Made by a program: the position numbers and the translations under genes. The notes below the pieces were generated by a model that saw only the letters and a program-made list of their open reading frames with translations, had not been told where the DNA came from and searched no databases. This document shows, one piece after another, positions 1 to 11,549 of a DNA stretch of 64,000 nt (position 1 is its first letter; every line of letters starts with the position of its first letter). The DNA is taken from assembly GCF_000711695.1 (NCBI RefSeq), contig NW_013546948.1, positions 29,056 to 93,055 on the forward strand. The letters are read 5' to 3'. The DNA comes from Tilletiaria anomala UBC 951 (lineage: Eukaryota; Basidiomycota; Exobasidiomycetes; Georgefischeriales; Tilletiariaceae).

Positions 1-657
1 AAGCCTGCGCCTAGTATATGGCTGACTTTAGTCACCGACTCGCACCCTCTCGCTTTCGAGTCTGCTCGCTACTTCGTCTGCCTGACTGGTTCAGCAAGGG
101 GTGTAGTCGTAGATGGACTCGAGCCCGGCACAGAGGGCCAATGCAAGCAAACAAACGGAGCCTAAGCATCCACTCCGTTCCAATCCTCTCCTGAGCATTC
201 GCTCGCGTCAAGGAGGGGGAAGGGTCGCACCCGAATGATACACCCAGTTCGCGTGAAAACACATCCCCCCGCCTTCAAACTGATGAAGATACGAGCCCTC
301 CTGTGCCATCACAGACCTCCTCCCAACAGATGTTCACCCAGGAAAGTGTGGTAAGCGTGCCAAAGGGTGACAGGCTGTGGAAAGACTCTGGGAAAGAAAA
401 GGAAAAAGGGAGTTGCACGGCGTATCGCTGGTTGGATGTTGCAGTGCTGCTTTGACGTGCAAGGACGGGGTTCTGCATAGACTTGTGCTTTGATGTGATG
501 CGTTGTGCGACGTTTGAGTTCCTGTTGAGGTGCGCCGCATTTTTTCTTGCACATGCGGGTGCTGAAGCGAGCCAAAACAAGACGAGACGAGACAAGACGA
601 GACGAGACAAGACGAAACAAGACAAGACAAGGCGAGGAAAGGCTAGAAGAGACTAAC
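1..657. other. Region left of the last visible CCP1 exon
   Basis: No exon could be supported here. The minus strand should carry the next exons of cytochrome c peroxidase (a Gly-Pro-x-x-x-Pro-Trp-Arg segment and then the proximal-histidine helix), but no frame encodes them. It holds a GACRA pentanucleotide repeat and short random open frames only. Confidence 0.5.
581..630. repeat. (GACRA)10 pentanucleotide microsatellite
   Basis: Ten 5-bp units of GACGA or GACAA (one unit begins with A) run without interruption. The tract lies just after the donor at 657 on the minus strand, so it would be inside an intron of cytochrome c peroxidase. Confidence 0.85.
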
Positions 658-1665
658 CTTGGATCGCAACGACACCACCAAGGGTCCAGAGATCCTGTGC
701 ATGTGCGTTCAGAGCAGGGAAGAGCGTTTCTTGTCAACAGACAGCGTGTGAAAGAGGAAATAGGGTGCAGGTGGAGCTTACGGAGTAGGTGACCCATGGG
801 AACTGCTGCTTGATGGGCTCCAGGAAGTCACGGGCAGCTTTGAGTCCGGCGTTCGCTCCGTGGTCTGCGAATTCGCGCATAATGTAGATGATCAGCTCTC
901 TGTTTGACTTGCAAAGTGTTGGAGCAGGGAGGCACGCAAATACGCTGGACTCAGAGGGAGAAAAGGCAGGCACGACGACTCACTGGACTCGGGAGCGAAC
1001 CTCATCGTGGCGCCGTTGCTACCGCCCGTGTTGGTGTGCTTGTCGTACGTGCCCGAGCTGTGCCAGGCGAGGCGAACGAGGACGGGACCGTAGCTGCCAT
1101 CGTCGTACTTGGGGTCAATCTCGAGCCGCTCAGAGATGGCGTTGTACACCTTCTGGTAGTCCTGCTGGCTTCCGAGGCCGTCTTTGGGCCACGAAGCGGC
1201 AGATTGGGCGCCACCACGACCGACGTCGAGCAAGTTCTTGCGGTCGTCGCGGTCGCCGAAGAAGGCAAAAGCACCGCCGGCAAGGACAGCGATGGCCAGA
1301 CCGCCAAAGAGCGCGGTGCGGTTCGTGCGCACACCCGAGTCTGCTGCAGGTGGCGGCTGCGTGGGAGCAAGTGGAGCAACAGGTAAGCATTGCAAACGGA
1401 AGAGCAGCCTTATCAGCGCGGGGAGCGCCAATCGGGAAAGGTTCGCGCGCCAAGAGGCCCGAGGAATGGATCTACTTCAGTCGACATGCCGGTTACTCAC
1501 GCTGCCCTTGACTGGTCCCTGCTGCTCAGCGACGATGCGGGACGACGAAAGATTGCGTGTAGCCCGCAGCGACGGCGCCTGTGCGCTGCGACGGGCGGTC
1601 GCCGCCGCGTTGGGGCGAAGCGTCGAGCGCAGCGAGGTTGATGCGACGGTGCGAAGTGCAGCCAT
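658..1665 (-). CDS. CCP1: Cytochrome c peroxidase, mitochondrial (5' part)
   Basis: This haem peroxidase of the mitochondrial intermembrane space reduces H2O2 with electrons from cytochrome c. Four exons can be joined in phase: 1665-1501, 1356-984, 864-782 and 694-658. They encode about 219 residues. Residues 1-70 form a basic Ser/Ala-rich presequence, followed by a hydrophobic sorting segment (about 72-87), as expected for an intermembrane-space protein. The distal haem pocket is intact in VRLAWHSS: Arg150, Trp153 and His154. After it come the conserved PES-NHGANAG and [12 protein letters not shown] segments. The proximal-histidine half of the domain is not found to the left edge, 657 bases on. 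Either the next intron is unusually long or the gene is broken. The identity is secure; the completeness is not. Confidence 0.88.
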
Positions 1666-3054
1666 TTTCAAGCGAGCGTTGGTTGCTGCTTTGAACTATG
1701 AGCGCAGGGCACGTTTAAAAAAGCAGTTGCGTTGTATCGATAATTTGTCTTTGCAATGCTGAAAGGGGTGAAGAGCAACGATGTCCCAGAAGAGATTCGG
1801 GAAGAAGAGGCAAAGGAATGGATAGAGTAGTGCGTGTGTTGTGTGACTTGCGTTGTCTCTCACTCTTTCGGTTACCTGCTCTGCGTTACGGCATTAACCT
1901 AAAAGAGAAGCAAACAGACGACGAACGAAGACCATTGACTGGTGATGCATAAGTTACATAAGCAGAATCGATATTTTCAACCTGAACCGGTCGCCGATGG
2001 AAACAATCCACGCAGCTCTAGTGCCCACTCCAATTGCACGCGTTCCGTGCGGGTTGCCGCCAGGAAGCTCTTTGAAACGCCGAAGCTCCAATTGGACGGG
2101 TGCGGGCATGCGCATGCGGTGGTGACTGCTGGAGCAGCAGTATTTACATAGATAGGCTAACGCGTCGCGTATGAGCACAGGCAGGGCCCACGCGCTCCAC
2201 CGGTTCGTTGTAGCCTCCATGGTTTGCAAAAAGACAGCTCCTCTTGCTACCTTGCATCGGAGAGATTGATATGGATAAGTGAATGAGGAGGTGAGGATTG
2301 AGGAGGGTACAATGGAGGTTCAACCGCTAGAGATTAACTGAAGGTTTGTGCCCCTCCTTTTATCAGTTCACTCGTCTTTGTATTGCATAGACTGCTGCTA
2401 CGTTGACGCGCTGATGCGCAATCGAATGGTATGATGCATACGTGGAAGAGACCGTGACCGCACGCCTATCGAGCACATCCCGCACCCGTTCGTTTTTTTC
2501 TCTCCGATCTCTCATCAGACAATATCCTGCTCTGTCTCCGCCTTCAAAGCAATGACAAGCTGATGCTACCATTGCAAAGCTTGCAGTGCTCACCGGCGCT
2601 GAGATGACACCGAGATGACAGTCTCTCTTCTTGCAATGTGTGTCCACGTCGAACGACGCTGACGTGCTGCTAAGCCCTACTTGATGTAAGCGTGTCATCA
2701 GATCAGGAGAGGGAGGCCACCTCTGGGGTGCTGTCCAAGCTCTGGTACACTGGCTAGACATTGTCGTCGGTGACTGAGGCCCATCGTCCCACAGGAGCCT
2801 TCTGAACCTCCCACTTCACTGAATGCACCCGGTTTTCAGTGTTACTGTTAAGGTACACAATCACTCTTCAGTGGGCACACGCCCTGGCAGCGCATCTGCT
2901 ATATCGCTCGTGCGAAGCCCCCCCATGCCTGGCTCATCGTCGGAGGCTCGGCCATTGTCGTGCCTTGTGCAGTGTCAAAGAATCTGCGAAGTAGTTCGAA
3001 CCACGCGCGTGTGATGCATTTACTCATTACTTGCCACACATGTCCCTGTTGCAA
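1666..3054. other. Intergenic region, no gene seen
   Basis: This is the 5' side of CCP1 and the 3' side of the AN1 zinc-finger gene. The open frames are short, overlap on both strands and show no domain or splice pattern. Confidence 0.6.
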
Positions 3055-4542
3055 TCAACAAATAATACAATCCTCTTTCTCCTTGCCCTCTGGCCCACCA
3101 CCGCTGCCGCTGCTAGCGCCCCCGCGGACATGCAGCTTGGCCATCAGATCCGCCAGTTTCATTTCCTCCGTCTTGGTCAGCAGCCCGCGACGCTGCCGGT
3201 CCTGCATGGCTTTGATGCTTGACTTCAGCTCGGCTTTTGCGCGTCTGCAAGATGTCAAAGGCAGAGGAGAACACGATGCGCGGCGTCAGCAAGTGGAATA
3301 GACCCCTACCTAGCGGGAATGACGTCAAGCAGAAATGAGGATTGGCTGAAGCATGGAGCCACAGCATCATGTCCCTCTTCGCAGAACAAAGGCTGTCGGG
3401 CCACTCATGGTAAAGTCACTCCCTTCCACCAACATGACCGGAAGTTGCGTAGACTACACTACCGCACGCAAAGCCCCATATCTTCTGTTACATCTTCAAC
3501 CCTGCGCGAAAAGCGGTCGCGGTACCCACTTGTCAGTCTTGTCGAAAAAATTAAAAGTCGAGGAGCCTGCATTGGGGGCGCTGGCTTGTTGTGGAGGTGT
3601 TGCTTCCGCCTTGGAGGGTGCTGCGCTCGACGAAACAGTTCGTGTGGTATATGGTTGTGTCGCGCCGCTGGAGTTCGACCTCGTACTCCCTAGAGCAGAG
3701 ACCTTGGCCTTGATAGTTGCCGCTGCATTCGCTGCCACCGCATTCGCGCTGGACGGCATAGCTTTGGACTTGGCGCGCGAGCTGCCCGATTTGGCAATGC
3801 TTGATGAGGAAGGCAGGGATACTGTGGATCCGCTCTTGCTCGAGCTTGCGCTGGCGTTCGCGCTAGTGGAGCACTCGTGCTGTTGCGGCGCGCGATGCGA
3901 TGGGCAGAAGGATTGGCGACATTTCTGGCACTGCCCGATGCGTGAGTTAAGAGCAGTGTCAGATGAAACGCACGGGAAGCATGGTGGGCCGGACCCCTAG
4001 ACTCACCGTGATGGGGACGACCATGATCTTCCTGCACTTCCTGAAACGGCATTCTTTCTCTACCTTAGCACGCATTTGCGGCGCCTGCTCATCCTTCAGC
4101 ATTCCATCTATTCCAAGCGCCTTGCAAGCCCCTGCGCTCCTCGGACGCGCCGAAAGGTGTCGCTCCATGGCGATGTTGGGGTCTTCATCGCGCTTCCAAC
4201 CGGTCGGTGGCTCATGACACAGAGGGCAGAGGGGGACGTAAAAGTCTGCGCTGGAGCGTGATGAAGAAGCCGAGGGGCACGAATGTAGATCGGGCTTGTA
4301 GTGGTCGACGCAGAAGCTGTTCACGGTGGGTGGAAGGATAAGGGGCATCAGTATCCTTTTGGATTGTCCTTCCGCTCCGGGCCCGCCTGAGACGAAACGA
4401 CGCACTTTTCATGGCAATCTTTGCATTTGAACGGTAAGAAGTCCTCGCGATGACAGATTTCCAGATGGCATCGCTCGCCGATCCACAGCATCGGCGCTGC
4501 CGAGCGCGATGCGTGCGTAAGGTTGGTTGTAGGGTCGTGCAT
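3055..4542 (-). CDS. AN1-type zinc-finger protein, ZFAND2-like, with CaaX end
   Basis: Proteins with paired AN1 fingers (ZFAND2/AIRAP class) work with the proteasome and Cdc48 when proteins misfold. Exons 4542-4406, 4316-4007, 3930-3530 and 3244-3055 give 345 residues; the introns are 89, 76 and 285 nt. The first AN1 finger has C25, C30, C40, C43, C48, H51, H57 and C59, and its codons cross intron 1. A CPLCHEPP segment and a second complete AN1 finger (C-x4-C-x9-C-x2-C-x4-C-x2-H-x5-H-x-C) follow; the second finger crosses intron 2. A Ser/Ala-rich linker and a charged helix lead to the end KEKEDCIIC. That end fits a prenylation CaaX box (Cys-Ile-Ile-Cys). Mammalian ZFAND2B also ends in a CaaX box. 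The last intron (3529-3245) is the least certain join but is in phase. Confidence 0.85.
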
Positions 4543-5128
4543 CTCAAGTCAGGGGTTTGGGTTTGCCGCAAGCTCACGAAAGGGGACGCGTGAGTTTAAA
4601 AAATGTTTGCGCAGAAACAGGGAAAGCTTTGGCGCTCGATAGCCTTTATAACCTGCAAGTCGGCGAGGAGGTTGACGATGACGACGCCTGGTTGCAACAA
4701 AGACGTGAAGGTGACGCTCATCCGGCGCCACTTCACTCCCAAAGGCGGGACACCAGGGTTGCGTGTCCCTCCATAAGCAGGCAATATATGCTTAAATCGG
4801 TGCAACCTGTCGCCGCTCCCTTCGGACATAACAGGCTTTCGCATTACATACAGCTATAGTGCTCCCTTTCTGCTGCGTACCGCTGGCATTCTTTGCACGG
4901 ATCAGCAGCAATATTAAATGCCGAATGAATAACGACTGAACGAAGCCGATCATGAGACCTTCCTCAGTTATCTTTCTTGGCAAAGATAGCTGAGCAAGGT
5001 AATGGCTGTTGTGGGATTGTGGACATTCCTGCCGATGTGCCAATCTATGATGTGCTGTTTTTCCCGCACAGCTACGGACGCACCGCCCCTCCTATTCTCG
5101 GATCCATCACCCCTTCTACACCGGAACG
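4543..5128. promoter_or_regulatory. Shared upstream region of the AN1 gene and the hydrolase gene
   Basis: The two genes diverge from this 586-base stretch. I see no coding exon and no clear TATA box. Confidence 0.4.
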
Positions 5129-6249
5129 ATGGCGACCAACACCAACGTGACTATCCACACGTTCGTGTACAAGCACGCCTCGTCGCTGGATTTGCAGCTC
5201 GACCTGCTGCTCCCTAAAGGTGCAGACGCCGCCTCGGCATCATCATGCGCTCCACTGCCCATCTTCTACTGGCATCACGGCGGCGGCGCGATCCAAGGGC
5301 GGCGGCAAGCCGTGCCGCCGCACATGCTGCATGCGGCCAATACGCACCGCTTCGCAATCATCAGCCCGGACTACCGCCTTGCGCCGCAGGTACGCCTGGA
5401 CGCCATCTGCGAGGACCTCGTCGATGCGTTCCGCTTTGCGGTTGACGAGCTGCCGGCCAAGGCCAAAGGCGTGAAGCTCGACACGCACAACATACTCGTT
5501 AGCGGCAGCTCCGTTGGCGGGTTCTTGGCGCTCTTGGTTGCACTAGGCATGTGCCCGGCACTTGCGCTCTCCTCGTCATCATCTGCATCGCTGTTGGCGA
5601 GGATCAAGGGCGTACCGATCATCTACCCGATCACGACGTTCGATGTGCCATTTTTCCGTGACGCGCAGGAGCCATTCCTGGGTTACCTCCTAAAGTCGGA
5701 AGCGGAGGACTCGGCATTCAAGACGTTCGTCGATCCCTCGTCTCCTGTCTGCGCCAACACGGACGCCAGCAGCGGCGATGTCAATCCGCTGCGGAACAAG
5801 TTCTACATGTACGCGCAGCAGACGGCGCCCGTCAGTGGGTTCCAGCAGCTCGTATACGGCGACCAGTTGATCGAGGCCGGCTGGCTGCAGTCGTCGGACA
5901 CGGTCGTCTTCCTTCGCAAGAATGCAGAGGCGATCAAGCAGGCACTCAGTGGTGGGAGGGGGGCTAGGCTATACGCGATACATGGAGATGCAGACAAAGC
6001 GGTTGACGTCAGCCAGGTGCGCGACCTGGTCGCTGCGGCCACGGAAGCCCGCGTCCCGATCGAATACGAGGAGCTCAAGGGGATCGACCATATGTTCGAC
6101 TGTGAGTAGCTGGCCAGCCAACCGGTGGACGTACGCTGATCCTCATACCACTTGTCTCACGTGCTCGCACGCCGCTCATATCATCAGATGACCCGAAAAT
6201 CACTCTGGATGGATTTTATGCTTGGTGCGTCAAGGCCTGGGGGCTGTAG
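5129..6249 (+). CDS. Alpha/beta hydrolase, HSL-type esterase/lipase
   Basis: Likely carboxylic-ester hydrolase of the hormone-sensitive-lipase group; the substrate cannot be told. Exons 5129-6101 and 6188-6249 join in phase (TTCGAC-T / AT-GACCCG) and give 344 residues. The oxyanion-hole motif HHGGG is at residues 49-53. The nucleophile elbow is GSSVG with Ser128. A later HGDADKAVD loop carries the likely acid, and DHMFD just before the intron carries the likely catalytic histidine. SPDYRLAP (about 79-86) is also typical of the family. There is no signal peptide, so a cytosolic enzyme is likely. The last exon ends with a short conserved-looking helix. Confidence 0.88.
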
Positions 6250-7695
6250 TTCACGCTGGAATGGAATCATTCAGATGTAAAGTTTGTGATTGCGGAAAGT
6301 CAACCGGAGCCTACTTCCGTGGCGTAAGGGGGACAAGGCATATGAGCTGGTCACTTCGTCCGCTTCTCGTATCTCTCGTCCATGCTGCACATCCCCGGGC
6401 CATCGCGTAAAGGCGATCGATCACATTCCATCTGTGCATGGGGCGACGAAAATCACTCGTTGGCACAGAGGGATGGTTGCAGGTTAGTCCGTCGCCAGAT
6501 CGTCGTTTTAGAGAAAGTGGATGCGCAGCTCCCCCGGGTCGGGCAACAGACTACTAGTCGCGTGTCGAGGAAGAGAGTTGCAAGATCACTGCGCTACTGA
6601 TTTTGTATCTCGCATCTCGCCGTTCCATATTCCAATGAAAGTCCCAACAGGCAAAACAAGCAAAAAGGAAACTTTGCGGCCGCGCCTGCTCTGCCGCAGT
6701 GTGCTCACAACTCAGATCCGCATGGAGGCTATACCTGGCTAATCAATGACATTAAAGTATTCTGCAACGGTTCGTGCAAAAGACTGCCACTGAGTGCAGA
6801 GTGTGCAGTTGGCCTGGACAACCGGCAAATACCGGGTCCCGAAAGAAGATATCCCGGAACCCCCGTAAGGTCTTCCCGGAAGTGACTGCTCGAAACGGAG
6901 CTGGGTTAACCCAAGCCTGTAATATGACCCAACCCACCCATGTTTCGCTAGCAAAGATGGAGAATCTGTTGGAGCCGCGCATGGACCGGGGGTTTCCCTT
7001 GCGGCCTAGATCCTGTGACTTTCTAGGCCGTCTGGCGTCTCGGCAGGATTCCAGGGAATGGGGCTCGAATGTTATATGGATTCCGGGGATCCTGACAGTG
7101 CCCCAAACACCTTTCGGGTCAACTCTAGCAGAGTACAGGAGGGCGCAGGGGGCAGGGTATCGCACGCCGTTGGACGAAGATGCATATGTGAACCACTTCC
7201 CGCCTGTTCACGGCCCTACAGGGAGACTGCAAAGTGGCAAGTGAAGGCGGCTTGGCTTGCCAGATCATATAATGGGTTGCTTGACAGCGATCTGGGGCCT
7301 GCAAGCGCCACCTGGTCGACTGCACGCAACTAGACGTTGGAAATGACACTTGGAGCCGTTGCGGGGTATAGCCTTACACAGATGCAGTGGCTCTCAGTAG
7401 GACCGCTGGCAGACCAGGCTGCATGTGACATCAGCAGCACAGCAGCACAGGGAGATGAGGCAGCAGAAACAGCCGAGCGCAGGAAGCGGGGCGGCAGCGT
7501 TGGTGCGGGTATAGTGTCAATCACTTGGGTTCTTTTTGTCCACACACCCTGCGGAAGTGATTATGCAAGCCAACGACAACGTTGAGCACTGCGACGTGCA
7601 GACCGGACGAAGTCAAGTCTCCGCTGTTGCCCCTTTCCATCCTCTGCCGCCACTGCGCCACCACCCACGCACTGCTGACTGTGCAACCCCCCACA
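6250..7695. other. Long intergenic region, no gene seen
   Basis: Both strands have open frames up to about 156 codons (for example 6774-7244 plus), but they overlap each other, have no recognisable domain and no splice pattern. This is the upstream region of the GPI-type protein gene. Confidence 0.55.
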
Positions 7696-7705
7696 TATAT
7701 AAATA
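7696..7705 (+). promoter_or_regulatory. TATA box of the GPI-type protein gene
   Basis: TATATAAATA lies about 150 bases before the start codon at 7853. It is the clearest TATA element in the window and suits a strongly or conditionally expressed surface protein. Confidence 0.5.
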
Positions 7706-7852
7706 CCTCTCTCACAGGCGAAGGCCGCGAGGTGATTAAAGGTTTCTGTCTCGTTGCAAACCCCAGTCTTCACCTATAGTGATCCCAACGCCTTGCGCCA
7801 TCCGTCGAATCACATCATCTTGTCACGCCCTCCCCTCCAGCAAAAGAACAAC

Positions 7853-8838
7853 ATGCTCAGCAGCAAGTTCACCCTCCTCGTTCCCCTTGCCTTGGCTTCC
7901 GTGGCTGGCGCTGTCCCGCAGACTAACCCGTTCGGCAGCCTTGGCCAAATCATTAATGGTCTCAGGTGAGTCTTCTTCCTCACTTTCCACTTTTCTGGCG
8001 TTCAAACACTGTCTGAGCAAACGCCTACTCTCCTCACAACAGCCCCGGATGCGTCGGCGCGATCGGCGGCTTCGTTCTGAACCCGACGGACCCGCTCGCG
8101 TTGTGCCTCTCCTTGTCGAATGCGCTGCAGACTTTCACCGCCGCGGGGCAGAACTCGTCGCTGGTGCCGGCATTCAACTCGTACCTCACCCAGGACATTT
8201 GCGGCAAGCCCGCTTGCAGCGCCGACGCGCTAGCCAAGGGCAACGCCACTCTTAACACTGCGTGCAGCGACTCGGACCGCGCGGCAAACAACGGCACCAA
8301 TGCCGCCGTCCTGTTCCAAGAGCTGCTCACCTCCTACTACCCGATTCGCAACGCGGTGTGCAACGAGAACACTAAATCCGGCACTAACTGCGTCGTTGAG
8401 ACTATGTACGGCATCCAGAACGCCACCGGCCAGACGCTATCGCTCAGCACACTGGTCGGCCTGCTGTCCGAGCCCGAGAAGGCGTTACAGCTCGAGCGGG
8501 TCCTCCTCTCCAACAACACGGTCCTGTGTACTGACTGCAACAAGGCGCTCATCTCGTCTATCCTTAAGACCGAGGACACTTCCTCTTCGCAAGCCATCTC
8601 GGCCGCCTCATCCAACTCGCCGAGCCAACTCATCGGTGGCGTCGAGAAACAATGTGGTGCGTCCTTCCTCAATGGTCAGTTCCCCAACGATACCAAGAAC
8701 AGCTCCATCACCGCATCAAGCAGCAGCGGCAGCAACAGCAGCCAAGGTGGCTCTAATGGCGCAAGCGTTGCAGTCAGCGGCAGCGGTGCAGCCGCCCTTT
8801 TCGGCTTCGTCGCCGCCGGTGCTGCTCTTCTGGCCTGA
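7853..8838 (+). CDS. Secreted cysteine-containing protein, probably GPI-anchored
   Basis: No function is known. Exons 7853-7965 and 8043-8838 give 302 residues; the intron is 77 nt. Residues 1-19 are a signal peptide ending in VAGA. The mature part has regularly spaced cysteines and many N-glycosylation sites (NSS, NAT, NGT, NNT, NDT, NSS). A Ser/Gly/Asn-rich spacer of about 40 residues follows. The last about 20 residues are hydrophobic (ending AAGAALLA), as in a GPI-anchor signal. The layout matches a family of basidiomycete cell-surface proteins, but I cannot name it with certainty. It is probably displayed on the plasma membrane or wall. Confidence 0.8.
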
Positions 8839-9302
8839 GCAGCCAAGTGCAAAGCGAGTAAAAGGCCTGTTCTTTCCTACGCGGAGGTCTCCTATACCCA
8901 TCTACGTTACCGTTTGATGGGAAAGCCGAAGCGTCCCTCGCTTTCGCTTCCTCTCGACTTAATTGAAACGCCACAAATGACGTTTGTACACGTGTTTATA
9001 AGTACAGTAATAGCGACCATCGCAACTTTTTCTGCCAAATTTATATGCATTCATGAGCATCCGCTCTGGAGCCGAGCTAGACAAGGACAATGAGCTGCTT
9101 GCGAAATGCGGCCCCTCGATGCTTTGTGGCGCCGACCCGCGCACGCCATGTTGAGAATAAATTGCGACATGAGGCATAAAAGGCACGCGTGGAATGCGGC
9201 TTTCTGCGCTGATTGCTAGGAAAAAGCGTGCTGCCCCCTTCCTCTGCCCTTCCCCACGCCTCCCCCCAGGCTTAAACAAGCGTCACTCACCCTGACGCGT
9301 AT
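8839..9302. other. Convergent 3' region
   Basis: Only the 3' ends of the GPI-type protein gene and the NADH dehydrogenase gene face each other here. Nothing else is seen. Confidence 0.6.
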
Positions 9303-11549
9303 TCAGAAGCGACTGACGTCCCTGCCAAAGGTGGCCGTGACGAGCCATCCCCAGGGCACGAGCAGGCGGTTGCGCCAGCTCATGCTCATCCACGAGTAGG
9401 CCCCGCGCCACAGCAGCCAGGCGGTGCGACCTGTCATATTCGCCACGGGCGACTCGAAGATTGCCTGCGACGAGCCGAGATTAGTCATCGCGCCGCGCGA
9501 GGAATACTTAAAGTACCGTTGGTCTTGATACGCGGCTGCCGCCGTTGAGTTGCTCCCCAGCTCTCCCATCTCCCCATTCAAGATGGAAGCGAGGTGTTTG
9601 GCTTTCGCCGAAGCTACTTGGGCGGTTGCTGGCATCATTCGCCCTGCAGCAGCAACAAGAGAGGGTGCCATATCATCAATGGCCGTCCAGTCACTAAGCG
9701 GAGGGTGCGCGGCTACTCGCCTTGAATGATCGCACAGTCTCCAAGAGCCCAAATGTTCTCGTATGCCTCTTCCGTGCACCTGCTCTCGTTCGGCGGTACG
9801 CCTGGCTTGGGTGGCGGTGCGAGCTCGACGAGCTCCTGCCCTTCCTCGGCCTTGAGCGCGCGCAACTGGTCGTCAGTAAGCAAGTTTAACGACCTCTTCT
9901 CCTTTTTGATGCCCTTGATGCTGCGAATCAATGGGCTGCTTGTGATACCCGTGCTCCACACCAGCAACCCAAACGGCAGCGCGCCGTCCTCTTTGATATG
10001 AAGCACGCCCGGCTCCACGCCTGTGATCGTCCGCTTCAGTCGGACGTCGATGCGGTTGTTCAGGAATTTCGCGCGCGCGTACTGCGAGAGTCGCTCGTCG
10101 AATGTATGCAGGATTGCGCCGGCAGAGTCTACGATCGTTAGCTTGATGAGCGGCGCGAGCGTAGGGAAGATTCGTTTGATCTCATTTGACGCCTACGCGA
10201 TGTAACGCAATGTACAGCTCATGTGAGTGCTGTGGGATCGCGAATGCTTACACAAGCGCGCAAAAGACGCTCACGAAATCATGAATCTCGCCGATCAGCT
10301 CGGCTCCGGTCGGGCCACCACCGACCACTACCCAAGAGAGCAACTTGCGCTTGTCTTCTTCTGGCAGTCTGAACGCGCCAAAACGATCTGATTTCAGCAT
10401 GGACTTGTATGTATAGCCCATTGTAGGAAAAAACGAGGTCTGTCCGTACTCACTCGGGATGCGAAGCCTGCTCGAGCGTCTCCAAGATCCTCCATCGAAT
10501 GCTGCGAGCGTTCTGAGCATCTTTGAGGAACCATGCGTTCTCCTTGACACCTTTAATGCTGAAAGTCCGGTTGTATGCACCTACGGCGATGACGAGCTTG
10601 TCAAACTTGAGCTCGTAGTACCTCCCTTGCTCCTGTGCCATGGCTGCTTCCGCGATGCGCGGCAAGTCATCCGGATGCACCATGCCGTGCTGTTGCGTCA
10701 GCTTGTCGTCAGCTCCTCTAGTGGTTGCCGGAGACACAGACGCGGACGGTACTTCACTCGCAGTGCTCATGCCTTCTACGTCTCTGCGATGCACAGGCTT
10801 CTTAAAACTGGTGGCATAGCCTCCTTTGGCCTCGGGAATACGTGCTGGCGCACGCGACTGCTCCTCAAGCGCCACGCGTGCCTGTCGCTTTCCATCCGAA
10901 TGCGGAGGAACAGCGTGCGGCAACCTTTCTCCATTGTCGGTGTTGCGCCCCAGCTGTGACTGCAGCTGGGCATGAACCTCGTGCTGTTGCTCCTGCAGGG
11001 ACACCGTCGGATCAACTTCACGGAATGACGGTGGATATGCGGGCATGAGCTTGAGCGTGCGTGTTTGAATGTCGAGTGCATCGACCCAAGCATGGTGAAA
11101 GGTCACATCGCCGTTTGACCGCACGGGCTCCATGACGGCTCGGAACTGGTGGAAGTATTGAAGGAAGTATGCATGTCTCAGCGCTTAACCCTTGGATGCT
11201 TTGAAAAAGAAATGAATGACAGTCGTTCACGCACATCCAGTGTGCCAACAGCAGCCTGTGCCAGCAACGGTGTCATAGCAAAGTAAGTATTCGGGCTGAC
11301 AATGACGGTCTCATACTTGCTCTTGTCTAGGTGCTTGAGCAGCGTGTAGCCGCCCCAGCCGCTCCCTAGCACCACCAGTCGTTCCTTTCTCGTTGGCGCT
11401 TTGGAGGTAGCAGTGGAGATCGTTGATGCTGGCGCCTTTTGCCAATACAGCGGAGTAGACGAAAAGAGCCTGTATTGGGCATGAAGCTTGTTTTGGTGAT
11501 GCTGCTTGAGCTGCCGCAATATGCTTCCGTAGGAGATCGGGACCGACAT
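9303..11549 (-). CDS. Alternative (type II) NADH:ubiquinone oxidoreductase, mitochondrial
   Basis: This single-subunit FAD enzyme passes electrons from NADH to ubiquinone without pumping protons. Exons 11549-11235, 11145-10454, 10368-10275, 10192-9721 and 9643-9303 give 637 residues. An N-terminal basic stretch with FSSTPLY is a likely mitochondrial presequence. GSGWGG (62-67) is the FAD-binding loop and VGGGPTG (about 352-357) the NADH-binding loop. ALGDCA and PATAQVA (FAD and quinone region) follow, and the end FGRDVSRF is typical. About 140 residues (about 143-282) of low-complexity sequence are inserted before KLVIAVGAY. The last intron appears to be of GC-AG type, since no GT donor fits the phase. 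Whether the enzyme is external (NDE) or internal (NDI) cannot be told. Confidence 0.92.

Noticed and set aside
892-1511. Plus-strand frame opposite CCP1
   Set aside because: It is antisense to a clear peroxidase exon.
6774-7244. 156-codon plus-strand frame
   Set aside because: A minus-strand frame of similar length overlaps it; no domain, no splice pattern.
9643-9720. A GT donor with a 23-base intron in the NADH dehydrogenase gene
   Set aside because: Such an intron is too short for known fungal splicing; the GC-AG alternative fits better.
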